From NCBI GenBank assembly GCA_028829895.1, contig CM054179.1, positions 67,410,891-67,474,890 of the forward strand: a DNA stretch of 64,000 bases, in the 5' to 3' direction. This document shows positions 28,401 to 40,400 of this stretch, piece after piece (the first letter of the stretch is position 1; every line of letters begins with the position of its first letter). The notes beneath the pieces are model-generated. The model saw only the letters and a list, made by a program, of their open reading frames with translations, did no database searches and was not told where the DNA came from. This DNA comes from Sinotaia quadrata. Its lineage: Eukaryota; Mollusca; Gastropoda; Architaenioglossa; Viviparidae. The position numbers were made by a program, and so were the translations under genes.

Positions 28401-31400
28401 TTATTGTCATTCTTGTCTAGTATGATTTTATAATTGTTATCGTCACGTCCGTCTAACGTCCGTCTTGAGTCTGTCTTTCGTCTTATCTGTCTGTCCTGTC
28501 TTATCTGTGAGGAATCGTTTCCTCTGGGGGCTCAATACGAGTTACCGGAAGTGACGTCCTCAACTTGTTGTCCGTCCTAGATATTCGTATTTAGGGGGGT
28601 ACCAACATGGTGGGGGCTCGTCCGGGATGAACGCTAGGGAGAGTAGGCAAAATTTATAGCGGGACCTAAATGTTAATGTTAGAAAGTCTGAAGAAGGGTT
28701 GATAAATTTGTGCAGAAAAAATTGTTATTACCTAGAGAGCCAAAAAGTTTAGAAACACGTTTTATGCACTCCTTGTCAATGCCTATTTTATATTTTCATT
28801 TGCAATATTTTGATATGTCGAATTGCTATTTTGATATTTTCATGACTTTCTATTTCCATGATTTGCTATTTTGATATGCTTTTCATGTCTCGCTATCTTC
28901 TATAACTTTTCTTTGAAATGTGCATGCATAGTTAAGATAACGAATGCATTGTTTCATTTGCTAATGAATAGCTGAGCATATTTTTTTCTGTGATCGATGT
29001 GATGCGTTAAAAGTATTTCTGTGGTTATATACTAAAGGAAGAGTATATACATTTTAGGGGCGTTCTATGAAGGAAATAGAATTGATGTTCACACTGCTTG
29101 AAGATAAGAGTGTAGCATAGCCCATTACAAACGTAGGCGCTATATTTAACAAGGGTTTAAATTATAGGCACGTTTGGAAAGTACCGCTTTTGGGAAAAGG
29201 GTACTATTCAGTTTTGTACGCTACTAGTGGGGTAGTGTATTATTACGTCACATCGATACAGAGGAATTTATACTGGGAAGAATTGAAAACATTTTCTAAT
29301 TTTACATTTGTGAGCGAGAGTGTTTTATTAGATTGTTTGTTTGGTATAGTTTGGTATAGTCAATACTGTAACAGTGACACATACCTTTCACTTCTCGAAA
29401 TTAAAAACCCCTTCGAAAAAATGTCCTACGCATTAGAAGACGAAAACATCCTCGCTGGGTTAATAAAGATATGGCGAGAAAAGGCCGAAGGAAAAGGTTT
29501 AAAGAAAGGGGATATTAACATAGAGGTAGAGAAAAAGGAAGCAATATGGCGAGAAGCAAGGGAGAAAGAAAGAGAAGAGAAGAAGGCTAAGGAAGAAAGA
29601 ATAGAGATAGAGAAAGAAAAGATAGCTAGCGAGGAAAGAAAGGAAAAGATGGCTAAGGAAGAAAGAATAGAGAGAGAGAAAATAAAGGCAGCTACCGAGG
29701 AAAGGATCAGAATAGCCGAAATTAATGCAAGAAACATGGGTAGTTCAATCAGGACATATTCAGGGGATGTAGACGATACTGGTTCCTTTGAAAATCATTT
29801 TGTACCCAGACGTGACAGACGCATAGTTAGTTTACACTTCCAAAACTTTGACGATAAGGGAGAAAATCTCGAAGAATATCTAACTCAGTTTGAACGTGTA
29901 GCTGAGGCGCATGGGATTCCAAAAGAACACTGGGCAGTTAATCTATCTTGTTTCCTTACCGGGCAATCTCGCGATGTTTATCACACCTTACCCGAGAATG
30001 ACGTAAATAATTACCAAGCTCTGAAGAAAGCGTTACGCATTAGATTTAGAATCTCTGCCGAACGGTATCGGAAATTGTTTCGTGATGCGCAAAAACGAAA
30101 TTGCGACACACACCACCAGTTTCATGCTAAATTGCGTAGCTTGTTCGAAAAATGGGTTACCATGGCCGAAATCGAAAGAAGTTATGAAGGGCTTAGGGAA
30201 CTATGTATCCGAGAAAAAGTGATGGAGAGTTATAGACCAGAACTAGTCACATTCTTGGCCGAAAGAGAACATAAAAACCTAGATGATATCGCAACGTGCG
30301 CCGACCGCTATGACAACGCGCACAGTAAAACGGGAAACTCCGCAAGACACCGCACCGAAACTAGCAAGATTACACGAAGTCCAAGTGAAGGTAGAAACAC
30401 ATTTCAGAGTAATGGTTTCAGGGAAAGAAGAGATTTCAGAGAAGAAGATAGATTACGAACCCAAACTAAACCACAGGTTGACAGAGACCGACAGGCGCAG
30501 AACACGCAGAACAAAGTGTGTTATCTGTGTAATAAATCGGGACACATAGCACGCGAGTGTAACAGACCCGCCCCGAACCGTATTTGCGCAATGGAAAGCA
30601 GTAAAAACACAGATGACGTACCGGCCAACACAACTAGTGGATTCGTAGAAGACAAAGAAATAACGTTTCTGCTAGACACTGGATGCAGTTTTCCAGTACT
30701 TTTAGACGCTAACTTAGTGGACAGAAAGAACTACACGGGAGAGACAGTGTCAGTGACGTATGCTAACGGTACAAATGACATCTTACCCCTGGCTAAAGTT
30801 CATATCGAGACACGTTACGTGACGGGCGAATTAGAAGTAGCAGTCTTGACGAATTCTATTTACCAAGGTGTTCTAGGATGCCGTTATGTTCGACCCGCAC
30901 CCAACCCAGAGACGTGTAATCAAACACCCCCTCCCATTCACATGGTAGAGACTAGAGCGAGCAGTAGAAAACGGCATGACAAAGTGCTGACTAAGGACTC
31001 CAGACCGATAGCAGATGTTGAAGTTGACCGTTTCGTTGTGGCGAATTTGGGGGTGGGTGAGACCCAGAGTGTAGAGGAGGGGAGTAGCTCGAAGGAAAGG
31101 GCCTCTCTCTTACCTAACAGTGTGTGTACATTGGAGTATGTACAGACAGCTGATGTGGTGAACGAAAGGACAAACACATGTGAGGCTGGAGCGATAGAGG
31201 CTGCTAGCTGTGTATTGTCTACGTGTAACGCACTTAAAGGACCTAGTGGCGTGGACAGTGAGTGTACGTTAGAATACGTGCAGGGTAGGGCAGACGTATA
31301 CCCGGTTAAAGCAACAGAGGCTGAGAACTGCGTATTGCCTGCGTGTAAACCGCTTAATGGACTTAGCGGTAGGGACGATGCTTTGGCTACTTGTATTAAC

Positions 31401-34400
31401 ACGGCGGTTGATACAGAAGTAGGTCACGAGGAAGTTTTGGAAGGGCGCGCGGTAGGTAAGCGCGAAGAAAGAGATGCTTTATTAAATAAAGGAGAAGTTT
31501 CCCCTCATGTAGAGCGTCAGGATAAAGAGGACATAGTAGAGCCGTTATGTAAGACTGACTCAGAACATGACAGTGAAGAAACGTGTGTAGAGCACTATGG
31601 TAAGGTTGACGTCTTGACCTTACAAGGTGAAATGGAAGGAGGTGAAGTTGTGATTTCTCCACATGTGGTAGGGACATGTGACAAGCACCGTGAGCTAGAA
31701 ACTCTCAGCAAAGTTCTGGACAGCCTGACAGAGAGACAGAGTGAGTTAGTTCAGCCAAGTGAGACAGACGAGGTTGACCCAATAGAACAAGTGTTACAGG
31801 AGAGACAGTTTGCATTCCCCAGTGACAGGACAACTTCGCTGCCCGACATAAACAAAACTTTGTCGACTTCACCACAAGAATCTGAACCTTTAGTAACGAC
31901 AGAAAGTGTGAACGACTCAGCTCATAGGGCGACAGTGACTATAGATGACGGAGACACGCACTTGATAAGTGTGACTTTTAACCCTGGCATCATAGATTCA
32001 ATAGGGCCGTTAACACTTGCGCGTAGGAATGGGCATTCTCGTATTTTGTCCATCGTAGAATTTGAGTCGCGATACCCCGAGGCTATCGCGTCACGCAAAA
32101 CGGACGCAGTGACCGTTACTGAGAGGTCAGCAGAAACACGCGTGGGGATTCCCCATGCCAGGGTAGATAGGTCCGATGTCAGAGAAAGAAGGGAAGGGAG
32201 ACAAAAATTCGAAACTGACACAGGGGGAAAATTGAAGAACACAGACGCAGCAATTTTCACACCAGCACAGACGTACTTTGACAGTGTAGTTAGGTTCAAA
32301 GACAAGCCGACAGGAGAAAACGACGTAGCGACAAACGCACACAACGGACGTGCATTTTTAAAGACGTTTGGCGCTAGTGAAGCGAAAGATTTGGAAGACG
32401 AAATTCCGTATCAAGGCGACCCCGATGTTACACTAAATAAACTAGAAAGACTAGAATCAGTTTGTTACTCTAAAAGAGAAGTTGTAGATGTCGTTTCGAT
32501 CTCTTTAACTACAGAACGCAACCGCGAAAAGATAGACGGGGTAGCCGTGAGGAAAAGGGTGAAACACATGTACCTATGTCAGAATGACGCGAAATTCGAC
32601 AAGAGAAAGATTTCCTTTAAAGGCCTAACGGCTACATTTAAGAAAAGAAAGAAAATAGGGTTACTACAATGCCGAAGTGATGTAGGTGACCGAAGGATAT
32701 GGGTGTACTTTGATGATAGATGTACCAATATAAGTAATGGTTCGTCAAACGGATACTCCGAGATAGAAAGGTGGGGTGATGCACGCGAACGCTCACTCAA
32801 AATGATAAGAAAGTCTAGACGTGAAAATGTCACAGACTCTACAGTCATGAATGACATGAGAAACCACATAATGAGCGCTTATCGCTATATAAAGTCACAG
32901 TGCGGAATTGTTCTGCAAACTTACCAGATAATCGTAAGGCAACGCGGGATTGCCAATTATTTGGGATAGAAAAACAAGGAGAGATAACTTTCGTTATGAA
33001 CGGGGACAAAATTGTCGCTAAAACAGTTTTAAAAAATTCTTTTGTAGTAGTAGCTAACTTTACTTTGATTTTGATTTGTTGAATTCTATTCGTGTTGTAT
33101 TGGAGAGAGATTTTCTATGTGGAGATCCACTGTACATATTATTTTGATAATCTTTTGGATGATGTTTATGTCTTATTGAAAGGAAACTCCGTATTATGTA
33201 GAGGTTTATTATAACCTGACTAGTAGTAACCGTGTTGTTGATTTCGATAACTCTTTGATATTGTAATATTGCGTGTGGAAGGAGGGCGTAGCGAAGTATG
33301 CCGTCGGTTATTAAGATGTCGTCGTTGAGCGTTAAATGGTTAACGTGATTGCGTAATGCACCCTTAAAATGCTGAAGTAATTATGTAACCAATTTTATGG
33401 ATATTCCTTTAGTAAATGAGTTAAGAGTCGCGTATTGATATTTCATAGATATCAGGGAATAGAGCCTCTATAAGAAGATTGTCACAGCAGTAAATCCGGA
33501 AATTTTGAAATGTTTATCTCGTGATTGTTCTAAGTTTTATGGATTGACATCAATTACTTTCACTAATTGATGGTCATAAAAGGGGGGGGATGTCAGGCGA
33601 AAGCAAAACTTAGCCCGGCATCACTCCATAAACATTTAAAAATTAAAATAATAAAATGTAGATACATGAGAGGTATAGGAACCATAGCATAAAATATACG
33701 TTTAAGGCACTTAACCAAGACACTAATTACAAGACTGACCAGCCACTCCAAGACATTAGCAGGACGTTAGAGTTATACAAGACCTGACCACCCAGGGCTA
33801 GGGCACAGGAAACGGTTAGGGATCAAAAGGGTCACTTGTAGCTAGCTGATAGAGAAGGGGATAGATTCACACTGAGCTATAGGCCAGAATACAGGAAGCG
33901 GTCGGGGGATCAAAGGGCCACTCTTAGATAACAGTAGAGGGAAGGGTTAGTTCCAAAGAAATACCAGGAATAATGGAAAGCCTTTATATAAGCCGGGCCG
34001 AAGCAATTCTCTTCACTGGCTCAGAACAAACCGAGTTTTAAAACACGCAGGAGCAGTCCCAGAGATTTCATCTGGTAACATTTTAGAAGTGAGAAAATTT
34101 CTAAGTCAGAAAGACTATCCCTGAGTGTACTGCACTCCAACCAGATGACGTTGGGTTCATTCGGTTTCGGAACGTGAAAGAACCAAACAGAAACAGTAAT
34201 CAGAAGAAGAGAATCTATAAACAGTAATCAGAGGAAGAGAATCTATAAACAGTAACTAGAGAGAGAGAGTAGCTACAAAGAGTATCTACAAACAGAAGCT
34301 AGGACCAAATCCGGGTCAGAGAGCAGACGACGTATTTGCCGGATGTTGTTCACGCAGAGTGAAAAGGGACGGAGCCACTATTCAAAGGCCTGCCGTCGGG

Positions 34401-37400
34401 GAACGCTTGCGCGACGGGGACTCAACGCTGTGTTGACCTTTTGCTCCAGCTGTTGAGCTAAGTATAGAAACATAAACATTGAGCAGAAGTGCATAATAGT
34501 GTATTGGAACTGAAATACGGAAAAAGGAACGATTTGGGGAAAGGAAAACGGACACTTAAATCATTTCATTAAGAGGGGCTAGTATTCTCCCTGAATTAGT
34601 TATAGGACTTATATTTTGTAATTATTTTGGCCAACATTGTTAACTGTACTTCTTTTATTGTTATTTTCTTTATTCTATTTTCTTTTATTGTTATATAAAG
34701 TTATTGTTAAATCTTCACTAGTGTTGTCAACTTTATTGTCATTCTTGTCTAGTATGATTTTATAATTGTTATCGTCACGTCCGTCTAACGTCCGTCTTGA
34801 GTCTGTCTTTCGTCTTATCTGTCTGTCCTGTCTTATCTGTGAGGAATCGTTTCCTCTGGGGGCTCAATACGAGTTACCGGAAGTGACGTCCTCAACTTGT
34901 TGTCCGTCCTAGATATTCGTATTTAGGGGGGTACCAACACCCACTTATCTCGACCTCGGTTAACTCACCAACCCTAGTAAGTCGACGTTTTTGAAGTGGA
35001 ACCGCCAAATTCCCTCTTTGTCTTAGCAACTTCTCATCAGTTATGTTGATTCTTTTATATCGCCAAACCCTAATATCTCGAGCAAAAAAGAGGGCCAAAA
35101 TCGCCATTAACATTGGTTATCTCGATCCCCATGACTAATCACTGACTTTTGAAAATGTTAGTTATCGATTCCACTTCACCATCTTGCTAATGATAAATGG
35201 CCACAGCTTGTTAACAACCTGCATCTTGAACTTAAGGGCATTGTTTCCCCCACTGGGCGCGATCCTGACAGGGGTTTACTAAGCACACTGATGCCCTTCA
35301 ACTGGCTCACATCTCTTTATGTTAATTAGCCTACTTTAGCAAACATGTATGTACATTTTTATGGCATGCCGATCGCGTCATCAAACAAATTGCAGCAAAG
35401 CTGTTGTGTAAAATAATCACCAAAAACATATGTATCCTTTATTAACGCACATCATGTACATAAAGAAATTTCAAGCACGTTAATATATTGCCGCCATATT
35501 GGTTTTCGGTTATCTCAATGCTTTTTGTCAAACCCATAGGCCGGCGACATAAATGGGTTCAACTGTATCCCAAATGTAGACATATCAATAACTATGTCTA
35601 TAAAACATTCAATCTAAAGGACATATGGAAACCAGAGTTTAGATTTGTGAGGATAGGTCCTGGTTTTAGGAAGACTAAATCATAATGTACACAGTGTACT
35701 TTGGCAATTGCTCACAATACTGTTACTGTATTTGTGCACTAAGTGTGTGTGTGTGTGTGTGTGCATGTGTGGCTGTGTGTTTGTGGCTGTGTGGATATAG
35801 AAAAAGAAGGAAAGAATACAGTGGGAGTAAGTCAATTCTGAGAGTAAAAATTCTTTAAGTAAAAGCATACCACTGATTCTGAGACTTGCAGTTAGGCTGA
35901 CAGTGCCTACAGCATTGGTGGCGGTACAAATATAACTTCCTTGCTCTTCACCAGTGACTTGCTTGAACATGATGACACCATTGCCATCCATTACTTCAGT
36001 TGTTGATGTGAATGGTTTACCACCAGCTCTGTAAAGAGATTGCATCACATTCATTGGAAATATGTGATATATAGTGCATAATCCACACATTCCAAATAAA
36101 CATTTAAAAATACAGCAACTAAAGACTTTAATAAAAAAAAAAAAAATAAAGTTCTCTAATCAACTTTATAAATCTCTGGAAATAATTAATTTTAGAATAT
36201 TTATAAAATATCCATAGCAGTAAGCAATTCTTTATAGTTTATCCTAGTGAACAGTACAGCCTCAACATTCTTACTAAAGGAAAATAGGGAATAAGCAGAA
36301 AATATCTATTTACCATCCTGCAGCCAGATACCTACAACACTAGGAGCACTTAACTGATTCTAGGCTTTCAAGTTTATTCCTGTTACAAAGGGATTCAAGA
36401 AACCAAACTGGAAGTAGATGGGGACTGCGAATTTCTTAAGGTACAAGCTCCACCTAGTAATGAGTTCTGGACAGTCTCCAGCACTATACTTGTGTGATGT
36501 GTAAGTAACATAAGCAGAGAAAGCTACAACATCTAAACTGGGTAAAAAACCTTCTAATCTTGTAAATGTCGAGTAAATATTATGACATGACAAATACATA
36601 TTGTTTCTTGGCTCAGACAAATCATTTAGGTAAGGACCTTCTAATCCTGTAAATGTCGAGTAAAGTATTATGGAAAACCTTATCTGACATGACAAATATG
36701 TATTGTTTCTTGGCTCAGATACATCATTTAGGTAAGGAGCTTTCTCTTACATACATGCATGCCTTACACTCAACTAGACCTTAACTTGTTTTGGTCTGGC
36801 ACAATTTTTAAAAACAAATAAGAAAAAGATCACAAACCTTGTCCAAGTAACTGTGGGTGAGGGTACACCACCAGCAACACGACACTGGAACAAAACACTG
36901 CCTCCTGTGTCAACAGTTAACTGCTCTGATGGGAACATTTGTAAGGTTGGCATTTCTCGACCTGCAAAGGAAACAAATTTAAAAAAGGAATAATCAATAT
37001 TAGTTTTAACACTGCAGGTTCCATCTAAACTGTAAACTTTGCCATTTATTTGCTATCATGTGTACATTGATACACACACACACACTGACACATTTTTTGA
37101 ATAAGTTACATGCCAGAAAATATGGGGCACCAAGTGACCAAAAGCTATAAAACTAATATATTACAAGTCATATACAAATAAAGTTTGGGCACTTTACCAT
37201 AAATGGTACTTTCAAAACTTCATATCATACAATAGGATTTTTTGACAAAGGATTTCTCTACTTAAAATATGTTTTTCCTGAATACTTAGCACAGAAGCAT
37301 AGCAAAGAAAATTATAAGGGTCCAATAACACAAATCTAATCCTAGACAAGGCCCATATAACCTCCAAGAGGGGAGATAAATAATAAAAAGTTTATCTAGC

Positions 37401-40400
37401 AACATGTCTACGAGTGGTCCTTTAAGTACCTCAAAAGATGCTGGTAAAAGCTGGGAAGCTGGGAGGGCCTATGTTAATGTTCATCTGGTAAGTATTATGA
37501 AAAATTTCATTTTCTTTTTCTATCAGGCAAGCAGATGCGCATACTGAAGGACAGCAACAAATAGGAGTCAGGTATTTCCCTGATAAAACCATAAAATTTC
37601 TCTCTATATATACATATATATTCATACACAAAGTGAACTCAAGTAAGATATTTAAAGGAAAAGAATCTGTTCAGTAAAGAACAGAATGAGAGAATGGGTA
37701 ACTGCTAATTTACCCCCAAATTGGGTCAAAGGTGAAAACATATCTCACAAACAGAATCTAAGAAAGTGGATGTCTTCTATTCTATGCCACTATAATCTCA
37801 TTGGACGGTATATTCCTATAAAACACTAAACTATATGCAAGCTTTGGTTTTGGGGTTTTTATAAATTTTGGGAATTCATGTAGAGAATATATAGAATGTT
37901 TAAATGCCTTTCTCATGATTAACTTTAGTTATCATAACAATATATAGAATGATGTCAGGAAGAGAGGGCAAAAATAGTCAAGATATATTTTCTCTATGCA
38001 ACTACAATCTATGAAGATATATTTGTGAATGCTGTAATGGATCAGTAAAAAGGAAATATTACATTATCCTTTGAACTTAGTAAAGGAGAGATAATAGTTA
38101 TTAAATTCCATGATCAGCAAATCTATTCTTTGCAATAAAGGAATCTGTTACTTGTGGTCCATCTCTAAAGAAAGAAATAGGTTTAGAGAGATCCCATCTG
38201 AATTTTACTGATTCTGCATACTAGGAACAGTAAAAAAAAGTTATTTTGAAAAGATAGACTGACAGCTTTAGCAGGATTTTTGGAATAAAAACTGTCTAGG
38301 ACATACCATTTTATTATTCCAAATGATTGTTAAAGTGTTGTCTGCTAAGAGATCCAATTCAGAAAATGAGAGATAAAACAGCTTTCATCTTTTCCAATTC
38401 ACTTGAGATGAATGTCCCAAGTCAAAGGCTTCTTAAAATGAGTCTCATATTTTAACAACTCATATTATTACAACCATGATTCCACCAACAAATGACTGGG
38501 AACTTCTAGTTTATTCGACTCTACCACCCCCTCAAAAAAGAAAAAAAAAGAAAAAACAAAACAAAAGAAAGAATTCCAAATTTTCTTTATGTTAATACAT
38601 TTTATAATACTGAACATTACAAAGACTACAATTCCTGGAAATTTTCTTTAGGTGAGCTATATTGTGAAAATAAATTCAGAACATACGTTCAATGTCCACA
38701 AGTCCTGATGCTTGAGCCTGACCAACCACATTGCTGACAGAACATAAGTATACTCCACGATCATCCATTGTGGCTTGATTAATGCGCAAAATTTCACCCT
38801 GGACCTGCATCAACAGATACTGCAATGTTAGCTTAAAAAGTTAGTAAATTAAAAATGAGAAGATAAAGAAAGAAAATGTGAACAGTTATATAACCTAACA
38901 GCAAAATTTTAATTAAAAAATATATAAGATAGGCAGACAAACTTATGGCATTAGACTTTAAACCCATCTAGTATATTATCAACGATGGCTCTAGGGTTTC
39001 TCATGGTGTCCATTTAAATGTGCAAGGCAACGGTTCAGAGATGTGGGTTTCTCTTGGTACCCAATAAAATGTGTAAAGTGACAGTTCAAAGATGTGGGTT
39101 TATCATGATGCCCAATAAAATGTGCAAGGTGACAGGTCAGAGATGTAGGTTTGTCATGATGCCCAATAAAATGTGCAAGGTGACAGGTCAGAGATGTGGG
39201 TTTCTCATTTTGTCCATTAAAATGTGCAAGGCAACAATTCATAGATGTGGGTTTGTCACATAATGGCTTATGTAGCCCACACTCACCCTGCCTCTAAAAG
39301 TAGACTTAAACCATAAACCTACCTTTTAGAAAGGCTGACCCTTATCCCCAGGCTGGAAACATACCTGAATGTTCCAGACAACTCAGTAAACTAACCAATC
39401 AAAGCACAGCTCAGCTACATGAGCAAATGTACCAGAAATTGACTGTAAATCGTTAATCGAATGCAGCTGACTATTGAGACAACACATATTTTGGTTCTGG
39501 TTTAACCAAGTATAATCATATTACTAACCTTATCACTGGTTATCAACACAGAAGGAAATCATCCTTTGTATATATTACTGCCGAAGGTATGTGGTTTTGC
39601 TTGCCTAACTAATATTATATTCATGTCTATCTCTTGACATTAACTTTATTTTATATTTATTTTATGATATTCAAATGTGTGATGTAAGTAAGAGTGTTCT
39701 GTCAGAGAACACTTGAGGACAATTTCTTAACCTATGTGTATTTTACTGGCAGATTGGCACTTTATCTTGGATGTTGTTTTGAAGAGCGGCAAACCACAAA
39801 CAACACCAGAGTAGAATGACCCATGGGCCAAAGACCAGTTCAACGGACCATGTGCATGTCTGCTAACAACATTCACTGAGACCCTGGGCTACATGTCAGG
39901 TGATGTAAAATTATGTATTTATAATGTCGCAACTCACAGTTTCAGTCAAGCTGTAGACAAACTCTACCAAAGTACTCTAGAGTTCACTCCAAAACATTCA
40001 GTGTTCTCTTATAAACTCATTTATAATTCACTCATATGAACAAACCAAATAACTGCTACAGTTCCATAGGACTCAAATGGACATTTTCTTATGACATCAT
40101 ATGGTCGTGGTTATGAACTTAAATAATATACACACACACACACACTAATTGTAACTGTTGAGCTATTTGCTATACATAACCATGCTGCCTTATGTTATTT
40201 ATTGTTGAATACAATTATTGTTGATACATAGACACACATGTTAGCATGTATCACTTACATGTTATATGTTGTCACCTGTATTTACTTACTATCCTGGCTA
40301 TATGTATTGGGGGTTTGAGCTATCTTCTAGAACTATCACTCTTCTATTCTACATTATTATCTATCATTCATTTTTCTAATGTGTGGCCAGCCAGGAGTGT

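Larger units (their letters stand above)
27259..34939 (+). mobile_element. Young Ty3/Gypsy-like LTR retrotransposon lacking reverse transcriptase
   Basis: A complete 7,681-bp insertion in perlecan intron 24, antisense to the host gene. Seen: two 1,349-bp LTRs with TG...CA ends, the 5-bp duplication CCCAC on each side, an 18-base primer site for tRNA-Pro, one long frame (gag, zinc knuckle, protease, then poorly recognisable sequence) and a polypurine tract touching the 3' LTR. By eye the LTRs differ at two positions, so the insertion is recent. No RT or RNase H motifs (such as YxDD) were found in any part, and only an integrase-core relic. The element should depend on a partner for mobilisation. 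Clade placement is inferred from gag and the integrase relic. Confidence 0.93.
27246..35565. mobile_element. Pogo/Tc1-like inverted-repeat element, split by the LTR retrotransposon
   Basis: The left end CTGTTGAACCCAC (from 27246) continues after the LTR element as TTATCTCGACC. The right end, read on the minus strand, starts CAGTTGAACCCATTTATGTCG. These form imperfect terminal inverted repeats, and both are flanked by TA (27244-27245 and 35566-35567), the target of Tc1/mariner/pogo elements. Without the LTR element it is about 630 bp with no transposase frame, so a non-autonomous MITE. Subfamily (for example Tigger-like) is inferred from the terminal sequence. Confidence 0.75.

Noticed and set aside
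29426..29737. Antisense hydrophobic frame within the retrotransposon
   Set aside because: Mirror of the E/K/R-rich coiled-coil region of gag; no independent support.
30938..32344. Antisense frames under the gag-protease polyprotein
   Set aside because: No domain or start context; shadow frames of the long sense frame.
32900..33082. Small hydrophobic frame after the polyprotein, possible envelope
   Set aside because: Too short and lacks signal peptide, glycosylation cluster or fusion motif.
35680..35870. C-terminal extension of exon 24 into [14 protein letters not shown] sequence
   Set aside because: It is the reverse complement of a GT microsatellite beyond a good donor at 35870.
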